Shown: positions 42,960 through 55,553, numbered from the stretch's first letter. The stretch: DNA of 64,000 bases from Piliocolobus tephrosceles (GCF_002776525.5 NC_045443.1:54152517-54216516); one strand, 5' to 3'. A program made the numbers and translations. The notes: generated by a model from the sequence alone, not told the origin.

Positions 42960-43430
42960 CAAGGCTGGGTCGATTGGCTTGACCAGGACAGGGGCTCCTT
43001 TAGCCTTCAGCCCGCTGAAGGGGAAGGGAGGGAGGAACCACGGCGTGAGGGGCGGGGCCCGTGTTCCCTCCCAAACCCAGAAGGGAAGCGCAAGGTCTGG
43101 GATCCTTGTCCGCCCGCTTGGTGGCCTAAACTCGCTTATCTCAACCCCTACCTCCCGGAGTCCTCTGACTGTGGGACCACAGGATCGAAAGTTAAAACAG
43201 CTTCTCTGAGTTGCCCAATGTGTGGATGTGGCGGTGGGGGCGGGCGGGGAGGTGGAGCCAGTTCAGCGCGAGGAGGGTTAACTCGGCGCCACCGCTGGGA
43301 AATCTCAGCGTCTACAGCAGCCAAGCGTGGAGCAGTTTTGAGGGGGAAATTCCCCCTCCTCTGGGGCACCATGAGGTCTACATCTGGGGCTCGCTCACCC
43401 CCCAGCCACACCCTTGAACAAGAACCTTAA
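42960..43430 (-). promoter_or_regulatory. GC-rich patch in STAT6 intron 1 with kappaB site
   Basis: Local CpG and GC-box enrichment (GGGGCGGGGCC near 43050, GGGGGCGGGCGGGG near 43234). A near-palindrome at 43342-43356 contains GGGAAATTCC (43344-43353), a match to the NF-kappaB consensus. It may be an internal promoter or enhancer; no exon was identified. Confidence 0.45.
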
Positions 43431-43794
43431 GCGGAGGGCAGGATAGGGTTTAACGAGGATCCACTGCCCTCTGGCATCAACCTTCCAGGGAGGGGCGGCC
43501 ACTTCCCCCGACCCAGGGCAGAGGAGCACTCCTTCACCTTCTTTCCCTGACTTTCCATGGCCCTGGGGGTGCAGGGGTGAGGCTGTGAAAACGTGACCCA
43601 TGGGGGAGGGGAGTACTGAGGCCTGGACCCTCCCAGATTCCTCCAGGAGTTCGAAACTGCCAAAACCCAGTGCCACCAGCCACCAACACTAGCTGAAACC
43701 ATCTCTTGGGGACCATCCACCCAGCCAGGGGAGGATCCCGAGAGCTCCCCCGCCGAATCCACCCCCACACACTCAAAGAGGCCCCCGCACCCAC

Positions 43795-44032
43795 CTCGGA
43801 GGCAACCCCTCTGCTGTCTTCTCCCTTTCTCAGCAGGCACTGCCAGGCCCCATAGGTCTGTAGCTCTGTCCAGCGAGTTCAAGGCTGGCCCTGCTAGCAC
43901 CTCCCCCCTTCCACCACCACCACCAAAAAGAAAAATAAAATAAAACACACACATACATACACACACACACACTCCTCTCCCGTCCTCCCTCTTCAGTGTA
44001 AGCAGTGGCTGCCCCAGCCCGCTGTTTCCGGC
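43795..44032 (-). other. STAT6: STAT6 non-coding exon 1 with GT repeat
   Basis: Starts about GCCGGAAACAGC (44032) and ends CTCCGAG|GTGGGT; it splices to the exon at 40862-40998 across a 2.8-kb intron. It contains the dinucleotide repeat that reads GT in the transcript. The start was placed from recognised human mRNA sequence, so it is approximate. Confidence 0.85.
43945..43972 (-). repeat. STAT6: GT microsatellite in STAT6 exon 1
   Basis: 28 bp of CA on the plus strand, interrupted by two CATA units; the longest pure stretch is 7 units. In human this exon-1 repeat is length-polymorphic and studied for allergy association. Confidence 0.9.
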
Positions 44033-44799
44033 TTCTCCTTCTACCCAGGTCCCTCCCTGGAGCTCTGACGACACAGAGAAGAGAAAGTGGGCTGGAGGAG
44101 GAAGAGGAAGAAAGTGGGGTGAATATATGTGCCTCCTGTGCTGAGTGGGGGAGCACGTGGGGGATCAGGACTGGGGTCCAGGCCTTGGAGCCAGGCTCCG
44201 GCGGAGGCTGACCCCCACTTACTCCGGACCCCTCAAAAGCATCAGCTTTTCTCCAGAAAGTCACACAATATCAAACAGAGACATGCCACCCCTAACTGGT
44301 TGGCTCCCAAACTCAAACTCTGCCAAGGGCTGGGGTTTGGGCCCATGAGGGACTGGGCTCCCCAGGGCCTCAGGAAAAGTAAATCCCTCTGGACTCTGCG
44401 CTCCCTCCAGTGGAGGACCCTGAAAAGCAACCGGGGAGCTCGATGCCAGCCAACTCCTAGGTCCCCCTCCCTTCTGGCAGGGAACGCCTTAGAGGTCGGT
44501 CTCGTGACCACTGACGGGAGGGAGTGGGGGAGGGGAACCCTCAGCTCAGAATTCTGGAAGACTCCAGGAGTCCCTTGGACTGAAGCTGGTCTTTGCCCTC
44601 TCCTCACAGGGCACCCCTCCTGAGACTGTGGGGGGAACCAGCACAAGCCGGAGCTGCTGCCTGCAGATTCACAAGGGACAAGTTTGAATACGAATCTGCT
44701 GTGTTCCTATCTGCCAAGTTCCTATCTCTTTCTGGGGTAAACACTGAGACACGCCAAGAAACAAACACACACATGCACAACTTCCCTGACCACAAGACT

Positions 44800-44890
44800 A
44801 CACACACACACACACACACACGTGCAGGCAGGCTCACAAACATATCCGCACTCAGAGCCCACTGCAATCACAACACCACACACACACACA

Positions 44891-44922
<32 letters not shown>
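44800..44922. repeat. paired CA microsatellites
   Basis: Pure (AC) at 44800-44821 and a longer CA run at 44875-44922 with one CGTA interruption, about 0.8 kb upstream of STAT6 exon 1. Alternating purine-pyrimidine sequence of this kind can form Z-DNA. Confidence 0.92.
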
Positions 44923-44926
<4 letters not shown>

Positions 44927-45284
44927 CTTGCTCAGCTTCTGAGTCATCATCATAACTAGTGGAGGGTTCTGCAGTTTTTGCTGCGGGAGGAGCTGGAGGA
45001 GACCAAGGGACCCAGAGAGGCCTTTACTCCCCGACACCTGAGAGCCCCGGTGTGTGGAAGAGGTAGTGTCTAAGGGGCGGCGGGAGGAAGTTTCTGCTCC
45101 CCTCCTCCCTCCCATAGCCGGGCTGGGCTGAGGGGCCAAAGCTAGGCCTATGCTGCCCCCTGGTGCCTGAACTGATTTCCAGAACCAGCTCTTCCCACTC
45201 CATCCCTTGGTACCCCGCAGGTCTGTGCATGAGTGCATGTGTGTGGATCCAGCCAGGCAGCAGAGGGTTTGAACATAGCAGCAT

Positions 45285-45520
45285 ATAGCAGTTAAGAGAC
45301 TGGACTGTGCATACAGGCTGCTTGGGTTCAAATCCTGCTAATGCTGCTAACCACACAACCCTGGGCAATTTACTCTGTGATTCATTCTCGTCATCTGTAA
45401 AGTGGAGCAAACAAGTCTTAACCCATAATGTTGTGAGAATCAAATACAGTAATACATCTGAAGGCTTAGAACAGTGACTGACACACAGTAACTGTCAGGC
45501 ACTATTTTTATGGTTCCTAA
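45285..45520 (+). repeat. MIR
   Basis: ATAGCAGTTAAGAGACTGGA, CTTGGGTTCAAATCCTGCTA, CTGGGCAATTTACTCTGTG and CGTCATCTGTAAAGTGGAG follow the MIR consensus order. Confidence 0.82.
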
Positions 45521-46331
45521 TAAACCAGGTATGAGGAAAGGCGAAGGGTCTCCATCCTACATAGAAGTCCCCAGATTTGGGGGTCATATTACTGCCAAAA
45601 TAATCCTATTGAGAGTGTGTGTGCATATGTGTCCGCTGTGTCTGCAGGGCAGTGAATGGAAGAGAAGGGAGGCACGGCTGGAGGTAGCAGGCAGGGACTC
45701 TGTCCATTGGCTTGTCCAACAAGCCATGCTAGGATCAAGGGGTGTGCACATACGTGTTCACGGCACACGTGCTTTGTATGTGCTTCCAGGTGCCCACTCT
45801 GCCTGCAGACATCCACAGACAGTAGGTGAAGCCAGGTTTCACCATCTAGGGGTGTCAGAGCTACAAGTCCCCAAAGACTTGGGTAGCAGGAGGGAAAAGA
45901 GTAAATGTGTTCTCTGACTTTGGCTTCTTTTAAGGGGTAGGAAGGAAAGGAGCAAGTACTGTTAGAAAAATGGTATTTATTGTCTCCCTCTCTAACTGAT
46001 TATACCAATGGGAACACTGTGATGTAAGGGGGAAAAAAAACAGAGCTTAGAGGCAAATCTGGCTTGGGTCTGATTCCATTTAGGAGGTTCTCAATCAGGT
46101 GTCAATCCCTCAAATGAGAATAATAGTCATACCTACTTCAACAGAGTCTAGGCTAGGGTAAAGTGCCTAGAGTGTGAAATTTAAGGAGATACTCATCTTC
46201 AGTTTGTACAATTGCAGGGTCTGTCAGACTTTCATTAATGACATCTGCACCTGCATGACTGTGAGGGTGACTGTATCACCCTCCCCTGGGCCCTGCCATC
46301 CCATTGAGTGGTGGTAAAGATTGCACAAGAG

Positions 46332-46616
46332 AGGCTCATGCCTGTAATCCCAGCACTTTGGGAGGCTGAGGCAGGCAGATCACAAGGTCAGGAGATTGAG
46401 ACCATCCTGGTCAACATGGTGAAACCCTGTCTCTACTAAAAATACAAAAAATTAGTCGGGCGTGGTGGTGCATGCCTATAGTCCCAGCTACTCAGGAGGC
46501 TGAGGCAGGGAAATCACTTCAACCTGGGAGGCAGAGATTGTAGTGAGCCGAGATCATGCCACCGCACTCCAGCCTGGTGACAGAACGAGACTCTGTCACA
46601 CACACACACACACAAA
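46332..46616 (+). repeat. 5'-truncated Alu with CA tail
   Basis: Begins GGCTCATGCC, about 14 bases into the normal sequence. Its tail is (CA)n instead of poly-A. Target AGATTGCACAAGAGA is duplicated at both ends. Confidence 0.9.
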
Positions 46617-46671
46617 AGATTGCACAAGAGAAAGCATAAGGAAAAAATAACTTCACATCTGTGTACAGCCG

Positions 46672-46737
46672 GTTACAACCCAATAGTGAGTCACAAAATC
46701 AATTTTACAACCCAATAGTGAGCCACAAAATCAATTT
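46672..46737. repeat. 33-bp tandem duplication
   Basis: Two adjacent copies beginning TACAACCCAATAGTGAG, differing at one base (GTCACAAA versus GCCACAAA), just before the MLT1 LTR. Confidence 0.85.
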
Positions 46738-46740
46738 GGT

Positions 46741-47162
46741 GAGTGTATCAGTTTGCTAGGGCTGCTGTAACAAAGTACTACAAATTGTATGACTTAACAG
46801 AAAACTCTCAAGATGCTGGAGGCTAGAAGTCCAAGATCAAGGTTAACATGAGCAGGATTGATTGATTTCTTCTCAGGGATGTGAAGGAAGGCTGTGTTCC
46901 AGGCCTCCCTCCTTGGTTTGTAGATAGCCATTTTCACATTCACACAGTATTCTCTTTGTATGCAAGTCAGCCTCCAAGTTTCCCCTTCTTTCAAGGATAC
47001 CAGTCATATTGCATTAAACACCACCCTAATGGCCTCATTTTAACTTAATTACCTCTGTAAAGACCCTATAAGTGGGTCCTTCAAAATAAGGTCACATCCT
47101 GAGGTACTTGGGATTAGGACTTCAAGAGAATTTTTGAGGAACGCAACTCAGCCCATAACAGC
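46741..47162 (+). repeat. MLT1-type LTR (ERVL-MaLR), solo
   Basis: Near full-length LTR starting TGTATCAGTTTGCTAGGG and ending AACTCAGCCCATAACA, with CCAGTCATATTG and AACTTAATTACCTCTG in between. No internal retroviral sequence adjoins it. An ancient, non-coding remnant. Confidence 0.85.
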
Positions 47163-47165
47163 ATC

Positions 47166-48106
47166 TTGACCAGGCACAAGGGCTCACACCTGTAATCTCA
47201 ATACTCTGGGAGGCTGAGGCAGGAGGATTGCTGAAGGCCAGGAGTTCGAGACCAGCCTGGGCAACATAGCAACATCCCATGTCTATGAAAAAAATTTAAA
47301 ACAAAATTAAAAACCAAAACATAAAAAAAAACAACAGTGTCTTGACTATCACTCTTTAAAACTGAAGTAAAGGCCAGGCGCAGCAGCTCATGCCTGTAAT
47401 CCTAGCACTTTGGGAGGCCGAGGTGGGTGGATCACCTGAGGTCAGGAGTTCGAGACCAGCCTGGCCAACATGATGAAGCCTCGTCTCTACTAAAAAACAC
47501 AAAAAATTAACCGGGCACAGTGGCACGTGCCTGTAATCCCAGCTACCTGGGAGGCTGAGGCAGGAGAATCACTGGAACCCAAGAGGCAGAGGGTGCAGTG
47601 AACTGAGATCACACCACTGCACTCCATCCTGGGCAACAGAGCAAGACTCCATCTCAAAAAATAAAAAATAAAAATAAAAAAGTGAATAAAATTAAAAATA
47701 AAACTGAAGTAGAATAGAACAGTACAGAAAATATCAGAAGGCATCATGTGAAGTAAGGATAAGTATTGTTTAATTAAACTTTTGTTTCAGCTTTATATAT
47801 GTATCTGAATTCTTTTTTTTTTTTTTTTTATTTGAGATGGAGTCTCCTTCTGTTGCCCGGGCTGGAGTACAGTGGCGTGATCTCAGCTCACGGCAACTTC
47901 CGCCTCCCAGGTTCAAGCAATTCTCCTGTCTCAGCCTCCCCGGTAGCTGGGACTACAGGTGCATGCCACGACACCCAGCTAATTTTTATATTTTTAGTAG
48001 AGACACCATATTGGTCAGGCTGGTCTTGAACTCCTGGCCTCAGGTGATCCACCCACCTCGCCCTCCCAAAGTGCTGGGATTACAGCCATGAGCCACCACT
48101 GCCCGC
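47166..48106. repeat. Alu cluster
   Basis: 47166-47335 is an old left-arm unit (+). 47370-47700 is full length (+) with an AAAATAAAAAT tail. 47812-48106 is full length (-), bracketed by TATATGTATCTGAATTCT at about 47797 and 48109. Confidence 0.87.
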
Positions 48107-48178
48107 TCTATATGTATCTGAATTCTAAGTCATGATGTAAAACATACTTTTTAGTGCTGGTTGTATATAAAAAAAAAA

Positions 48179-48430
48179 GCAATCCCAGCACTTTGGGAGG
48201 CCAAAGTGGGTGGATCACCTAAGGTAAGGAGTTCGAGATCAGCCTGGCCAGCATGGTGAAACCCTGTCTCTACTAAAAATACAAAAATTAACCAGGCATG
48301 GTGGCACTGTCCTGTAGTCCCAGCTACTTGGGAGGTTGAGGCACGAGAATTGTTTAAACCCAGGAGCTGGGGGTTACAGTGAGCCAGGATCACACCACTG
48401 CACTTCAGTGACAGAGTGAGGGTCTGTCTC

Positions 48431-48464
<34 letters not shown>

Positions 48465-48465
48465 G
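48179..48465 (+). repeat. 5'-truncated Alu with (AAT)n tail
   Basis: Starts at CAATCCCAGCACTTTGGG. The tail is an AAT trinucleotide run at 48432-48464, likely length-polymorphic. Confidence 0.88.
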
Positions 48466-49087
48466 AAGCACAATTTGGATACTGGTGGCCACTACATGTT
48501 CCTTTGTATTGCTTTTTAATTATTTTGTGGGTACATCTTTCTTCCTCAACAATAACACAAGTTCAAGGAAGGCAAGGACTCAAATCATACTGTACACACT
48601 GCTGTGCAGCAGCTAGAAAAGACAACATGCATTCTTGCTGGTAAAGATACCAAGGGCTACAATTAACTGAGTGTCTCCTGTGTACTTGGTTCTGGGCTAA
48701 ATGTTTTACACATAGTCTCCTATATAAGGACTAAACTGATTGATGGATTGATTGCTGGAGCTCAACACATGTCACAGACAAGACAGTTCAAGAACACTGA
48801 ATAGTGGCCCGTGATTTGTGGAGGATGAGGGAAATGAGGAGGAGGTCACAAAAGAATTGTGGAACGCTGCTGAGGGCCCCTAGCCAACTCTATCTCCCAA
48901 GCCTTCACTGTTCTCCCCAAGTTTCCATCCATCTTCATACCAACTCATCATTTAATTAGGAAACACCTCCCTTCTGCCTCTTCAGGCACCTGTTCCATTT
49001 ATTATCCCCTTGATTCCCCAAATCTCCACCCTCCTGCTCTGTAGTTATGACAGCTATATCCTTTCGGCATAAAGCATGTCTGAATTC

Positions 49088-49230
49088 GCTCTCTCTCTCT
49101 CTCTCTCTCTCTCATAGAACAGGGTCTCAATATGTTGTCCAGGCTCTTGAACTCCTGAACTCAAGTGATCCTCCTGCCTCGACCTCCCAAAATGTTGGGA
49201 TTATAGCCATGAGCCACCGTGCCCAGCCTG
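49088..49230 (-). repeat. CT microsatellite and Alu fragment
   Basis: (CT)n at 49088-49113, followed by the left-arm part of a minus-strand Alu ending CACCGTGCCCAGCC. Confidence 0.82.
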
Positions 49231-49936
49231 AAATGAATCTTGAAGGGACATAGGAATTATTCAGGCAAAGACCAAGGAGAGCATTGAGGCAGGAAGAAGG
49301 TTTAGTATATGCAAAGGCACGGATACCTGTGGGAGCATGGTACCTTCGGGAACGGGTAGTAGCGGGCAATGGGGAACATTAGAAAACTTAGACAGGTGGG
49401 TCATATGATAAGATTTAGTAGAGGGATCAGCCCAGCTGCAATGTGGAGGGTGGATTTAAAAGATAAGTCCTGAAGCAAGGAGATCCATTCAGAAGGTTAA
49501 TAACAACAGAGAGGGAGACAATACAGTTGAAGAGCAGAGGTGAAGCACTCTGGAATGGAGACTAGGAAGAAAAGTAAAGACACAAGGGGCCAGTGTCAAA
49601 GGAAAGAAAGGCAAGAAACTGGAAGTCTCAACAGACTTAAAGACCAGGCTTCTTGGAGGCAAGGGAAAGAAAGAACTGTAAGGGTAAGATGTTGTGGTCA
49701 GAATCTAGGGAGTGAGATTTCAGTCCAGCTCTCCTGCAAGGGTGTGGTAAAGGTGGTGGCTATGAGAGTGAGTGGCTACAGCAACACAGAGGTAAGTCAT
49801 TGGCGTCAAAGAGAACAAGGAACCAAGAGGCCAGGGTGTTGGCTGGACTACCTGCATGAGCACTGAAACCATCTGGGTTTGTGGAAAACCTGAGGTGGAC
49901 AGGAAGACAGTCGGCTGCTAAAGTCTTCACAGAAGG

Positions 49937-50230
49937 CCAGGCTCATGCCTGTAATCCCAGCACTCTGGGAGGCTGAGGTGGGCAGATTGCTTGAGGCCAG
50001 GAGTTTGAGACCAGCCTGGGCAACATGGTGAACTGCTGCCTCTAGAAAAAATACAAAAATTAGCCTGGCATGGTGGTGTGTGCCTGTAGTTCCAGCCATT
50101 GGGGAGGCTAAGGTGGGAGGATTCCTAAGCCCAGGATGTCAAGGCTGCAGTGAGCCATAATCGCACCACTGCACTCCAGCCTGGGCAACAGAGTGAGAGC
50201 CTGTCTCAAAAAAATAAAAATTAAATAAAC
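49937..50230 (+). repeat. Alu
   Basis: Old AluJ/S-like copy from GGCCAGGCTCATGCC to AAAAAAATAAAAATTAAATAAA. Confidence 0.87.
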
Positions 50231-52726
50231 AAAACCTTCACAGAGTAAAGTGACCAGGACATCAGTGGATAACAGCAAAAATAATAAGTAACACTTAGTG
50301 GGACTTTATGTGTTGCTTCAATTCTTACTCTAAAATTGAAGCACTGTACTTTTTATCCTACAATAATAATATGAGCTAGAACTACATGCCCAATACAGTA
50401 GCTACTAATCACTTGTGGCTATTTCAATTTTAAAATTCAATGCCTCTGATATATCAGCCATATTTCAAATGTGCAATAGCCATGTATGACTTGTGGCTAC
50501 TATATTAGAACAGACTTGGGGCATTTCCATCATCACAGAAAATTCTATTGGATAGTGCTGGTAACCCTCATTTTACAAATGAGGAAACTGTGGCATGGAA
50601 AGTTCAGCAACTTGCTCAAGGTTAAAGTGAGAGAGCTGGGATTCGAATCCATTTGGTTTGGCACCAGAACTGCTGCCCTTAAACCCTATGTTGCATATCC
50701 CAGTGGAAGGTGAAATAGCTGGTTCTTAAAGGAAGAGGAATTTGATATGACTATTGAGGCAAGCACTGGCAGTGCCTATTCAGCAGCCAAGCTTTTCTCT
50801 CTTGCTAGCAAGTCTGGATTTCACACAGGTGTCCCCCTCCTATATATTCAGGAGATGAATCCAGTTGGCCTAGCCAATCACAGTATTTCTATTCCCTTGG
50901 CCAGTGACCCAATCCTGGTCAATAGGACTTAGGGGGCTTCTGGGAAAAGTTTTGTTCTTCTTCAGTGCCATGCTCCCTTTTAGGATTGGAATAGCTGCAA
51001 CCATGTTGCAACTGGGAGGGGAGATACCACCAACCAATGAGGATAAAGTATGAGTGTGAAGAAGTGGAAAACCCCTGATGAATCAACCAGCCCTGGACCT
51101 GCTATAAAACTCCTCATTGTTCAGCCTGCTTTAATTGGGTCTTCCATTACTTGCTGTTAAATGCATCCCTAACTAAGGCCATGGTGAAGCCACATGGCCA
51201 TAGGAAACAGAGACTCCGAGGTGAGCTGCCTGCCTGTCCTCCCACTACCACCCGCCCTATACACTTGAGAGAGTAAGTGATACCTCATTAAAGGAAGAAT
51301 GTTCTCAAGGAAGGATCAGGTTCCAGACAAGTCAAGAGGGGCAAGGATAATGTGAGCCAGGGGTGGCTCCAGGCTTCAAGCAAGAAGAGGGGTGGAGAGC
51401 AGTATAACAGTGTTAGGAAGAGGAAGGACTGGGCTGAGTGGAGAAGGATGGATGCCCATCAAGTCCTGCCAAGGATGACAGGATGTGAGCAATGGTGGAG
51501 TCAGCTGATCTCAAGGCTTCAAACGGAGCCCTCAGGCTGTCACAGGCTTACTGTGGTGAAGGGACCTTTACTTCACAGAAGGACAAAGTAGCCATCCTGG
51601 TGAATGGGCAAAGTCAAGCAGCTCTGGATGGAGTCAGCTGTGGTCAGGATTGTGCCTCTGCGAGGAAATCTCAGCTCTTTAATTACTGTCTTGCCTCTCT
51701 CCCTTAACCTGTGCAGCCAAGCATCTTGGGAAAGTTACTCATATTCAGTCTTCTCTTCCTTACCTCCTCATTACACTGCCAGCTGGCTGCTGCACCCACC
51801 AGTCATGAAACTGTCCTGGCCTATGTCACATACACCCTCCTAGGGGCCTTGAATGATGGCACATTCCTGTCTCTCTCTTGCTGGACCTCTCAGCAGTACT
51901 CAACACTGTTAGCCATTCTTGAGTAAGTTCTCCCACAACTACTTTTCATGATTCCTTTCTTGGTCTTTGGCCTACCTCTCCGGGTCCTTCCTCTCAGTCT
52001 CCTGTCTTCACGGGATACTTTTTCTGTGTGATCTCGTCCACATTTGAGACTCCATAGCCTGGGCAAGGCTACATAGTATGGTGATTAAAACCATGGCCGC
52101 TGGCAGACCACATGTGTTCAAATCTCTGCCCTACCAGGTGGTTGCTTTGTGGCACCCAAACTTCTATCAAGATGTGGATCATTACCCTCACCCCAACCCA
52201 CAGGGAAAGCTACTGTTCTGATTTTTTTTTAAAGCGGAGTAATGTAGGATGTACTTTTATGTCTGGTTTCTTTTCAGCAACATGTTTTGAGGTTCATCCA
52301 TGTTGCTGCATGTATCCATAGTTCTTTCATTTTTGTTGCTGAGCAGTGTCCCATGGTGGATCTATACCACAGTTTGTTTATCCTTTTTCAAATGAAGGAT
52401 ACCTGAGCTATAGCCAGCTTTTGGCTACTGTGAAGAAAACTGCTATGAATATTCTATGTTCAACTCTGTGTGTGAACATATGCTTTCATTTCTCTCGGAT
52501 AAATAACTGGGAATAGAATTGCTGAGTCATAGGGTAGGTGTATGTGTAGTTTTATGAGAAACTGCTACATATTGTTCCAAATTGATAGTATACTTTACAT
52601 TCCCACTAATGATGTATGAGAGTTCCAGTTGCTCTGTATTCCCACTAACATTTGGTATTGTCAGTTTTTTAAAGTTTAATCATTTTGGTGAGTATGGAGA
52701 GGTATCATACTGTGGTTATAATTTGC

Positions 52727-53869
52727 CTTTTTTTTTTTTTGAGACCGTAGTCTCACTCTGTCACCCAGGCTGGAGTGCAGTGGCACCATCTTGGCTCACT
52801 GCAAGCTCCGCCTCCTGAGTTCACACCATTCTCCTGCCTCAGCCTCCCGAGTAGCTGGGACTACAGGCACCTGCCACCACGCCCGGCTAATTTTTTGTAA
52901 TTTTAGCAAAGACAGGGTTTCACTGTGTTAGTCAGGATGGTCTCGATCTCCTGACCTCGTGATCTGTCCACCTCAGCCTCCCAAAGTGCTGGGATTACAG
53001 GCGTGAGCCACCGTGCCTGGCATAATTCGCATTTTCTTTTTTTTTTTTTTTTTTTGAGACGGAGTCTGGCTCTGTCACCCAGTCTGGAGTGCATTGGTGC
53101 GATCTCCGCTCACTGCAAGCTCTGCCTCCCGGGTTCACGCCATTCTCCTGCCTCAGCCTCCCAAGAAGCTAGGATTACAGGCGCCTGCCACCACGCACGG
53201 CTAATTTTTTTGTATTTTTAGTAGAGACAGGGTTTCACCATGTTTGCCAGGATGGTCTCAATCTCCTGAACTCGTGATCTGCCCGCCTCGGCCTCCCAAA
53301 GTGCTGGGATTACAGGCGTGAGCCACTGTGCCTGGCCAATTTGCATTTTCTTAATAACTAAAGATATTGAGTTCTTTTCTTTTTCTTTTTTCTTTTTATT
53401 TTTGAGATAGGGTCTCACTCTGTTGCCCAGGCTGGAGCACAGTGGCACAATCACTGCTCACTGCAGCCTCAACCTTCTAGGCTCAAGCAATCCTCCTGCC
53501 TCAGCCTCTTGAGTAGCTAGGACTACAGGAATGCATCTCCATATCTAGATCATTTTTTATTTTATTATTATTATTTTTTATTATTTTGAGATGGAGTTTT
53601 GCTCTCATTGCCCAGGTTGGAGTGCAATGGCACAATCTCAACTCACTGCAACCTCCGCCTCCTGGGTTCAAGTGATTCTCCTGCCTCAACCTCCCAAGTA
53701 GCTGGGATTACAGGCGCCCACCACCACGCCCAGCTAATTTTTGTATTTTTAGTAGAGACGTGGTTTTGCCATGTTGGCCAGGCTGGTCTCGAACTCCTGA
53801 CCTCAGGTGATCCACCCACCTCAGCCTCCCAAAGTGCTGGGATTACAAGCGTGAGCCACGGCACCTGGC
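52727..53869 (-). repeat. four minus-strand Alus within the L1
   Basis: 52727-53022, 53035-53333, 53376-53560 (left arm only) and 53570-53869. Each begins with its own T-rich head. Confidence 0.86.
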
Positions 53870-54022
53870 CTCAAGTACCTTTCATATGCTTATTGTCCAT
53901 TCATTGGATTGTCATTTTATTACTATGCTATAGGAATTTTTAATATATCTCACATTCCTTTGTCCCTTCTCAGATCAATGTTTTGTCTATCTATTTGACT
54001 TACTCACGTTCATAAAAACATC

Positions 54023-54303
54023 TTTTTTTTTTTTTTTTTTTTTTTTAGTCAGGGTCTCACTCTGTCACTCAGGCTGGAGTGCAGTGGCACAATCATAACT
54101 CGCTGTAGCCTCTAACTCCTGGGCTCAGGCAATCGTCTTTTCTCAGGATCTGGAGTAGCTGGGACTACAGGTGCACACCACCACACTCAGCTCATTTTAA
54201 AAATTTTTTGTAGTGACAGAGTCTAGCTTTGTTGGCCAGGCTGGTCTCAAACTCCTGGCCTCAAGCAGTCCTTCTACATCAGGCCCCCCAAGTGCTGGGA
54301 CTG
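54023..54303 (-). repeat. Alu
   Basis: Old minus-strand copy (22-base poly-T, then AGTCAGGGTCTCACTCTG) within the L1. Confidence 0.85.
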
Positions 54304-54345
54304 CACCATAATGATGTCTTTTGACGAGCAAAAGTTTTCTATTTT

Positions 54346-54470
54346 GAGGGAGGCTGAGGCAGGAGAATGGCTGAACCCGGGAGGTGGAGCTTGCAGTGAG
54401 CTGAGATCCGGCCACTGCACTCCAGCCCGGGCGACAGAGCAAGACTCCGTCTCAAAAAAAAAAAAAAAAG
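54346..54470 (+). repeat. 3' fragment of an Old World monkey AluY
   Basis: Right arm only, GAGGCTGAGGCAGGAGAATG to a 17-base A run, with GAGATCCGGCCACTGCACTC. Flanked on both sides by AAAGTTTTCTATTTTGA, a target duplication, so it entered already truncated. Confidence 0.88.
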
Positions 54471-54631
54471 TTTTCTATTTTGATGTTTCACTTATCAAGA
54501 AATTTATTTTATGTTATTGCTTTCTATAGCTTAAGAAGGGATTGCTTTCCTCCAAGTTATGAAGATATTCTGTGTTTTTGCCTAAAAGCTTTATGATTTT
54601 AGCATTTGTGGTTTAGGTCTATAATCAATCT

Positions 54632-55553
54632 TTTTTTTTTAGACGGAGTCTCGCTCTGTTACCCAGGCTGGAGTGCAGTGGTGTGATCTCGGCTCACTCC
54701 GCCCTCCACCTCCTGGGTTCAAGCAATTCTCCTGCCTCAGCCTCTTGAGTAGCTGGGATTACAGGCGCCCACCACCACACCCAGCTAATTTTTGTATTTG
54801 TATTTTATTCTATTTATTTATTTTTGAGAAGGAGTCTCGTTTTGACACCCAGGCTGGAGTGCAGTGGTGTGATCTTGGCTCACTGTAAGCTCCGCCTTCC
54901 GGGTTCACGCCATTCTCCTGTCTCAGCCTCCTGAGTAACTGGGACTACAGGTGCCCGCCACCATGCCCAGCTAATTTTTTGTATTTTTAGTAGAGACGGG
55001 GTTTCACCATGTTAGCCAGGATGGTCTCGATTTCTGACCTTGTGATCTGCCCACCTCGGCCTCCCAAAGTGCTAGGATAACAGGCGTGAGCCATCATGCC
55101 CAGCCTATGTTTTTAAATTAATTTATTTTTTTTGAGACAGAGTCTTGCTCTGTCACTCAGGCTGGAGTGCACTGGTGTGATCTCAGCTCACTGCAACCTT
55201 CGCCTCCCAGGTTCAAGCGATTCTCCTGCCTCAGCCTCCTGAGTAGCTGTGATTACGGGCATGCACCACCACGCCCAGCTAATTTTTGTATTTTTAGTAG
55301 AGACACGGTTTTGCCATGTTGGCCAGGCTGGTCTTGAACTCCTGAGCTCGGATGATCCACCCACCTTGGCCTCCCAAAGTGCTAAGATTACAGGTGTGAG
55401 CCACCATGCCTGGCCTGTTAAGGTTTGTATTTTTAGTAGAAACAGAGTTTCACCATGTTAGCCAGGCTGGTCTTGAACTTCTGACTTCAGGTGATTTGCC
55501 CACTTCAGCCTCCCAAAGTGTTGGGATTACAGGTGTGAGCCACCGGGCCCGGC
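54632..55553 (-). repeat. Alu hosting two further Alus
   Basis: The outer Alu lies at 54632-54797 and about 55421-55553. Inserted between these are complete copies at 54808-55105 and 55120-55418. The L1 target TATAATCAATCTT / TGTAATCAATCTT flanks the whole block. Confidence 0.83.

Noticed and set aside
42445..43209. 254-codon open frame in STAT6 intron 1
   Set aside because: Low-complexity Ser/Pro/Arg content, no known domain, and on the strand opposite STAT6 without supporting signals.
44800..44922. Regularly spaced CA repeats as a CRISPR-like array
   Set aside because: Simple dinucleotide repeats without distinct repeat and spacer units, in a primate genome.
46741..47162. Endogenous retrovirus with coding capacity
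   Set aside because: Only a lone MLT1 LTR is present, with no internal region or viral frames nearby.
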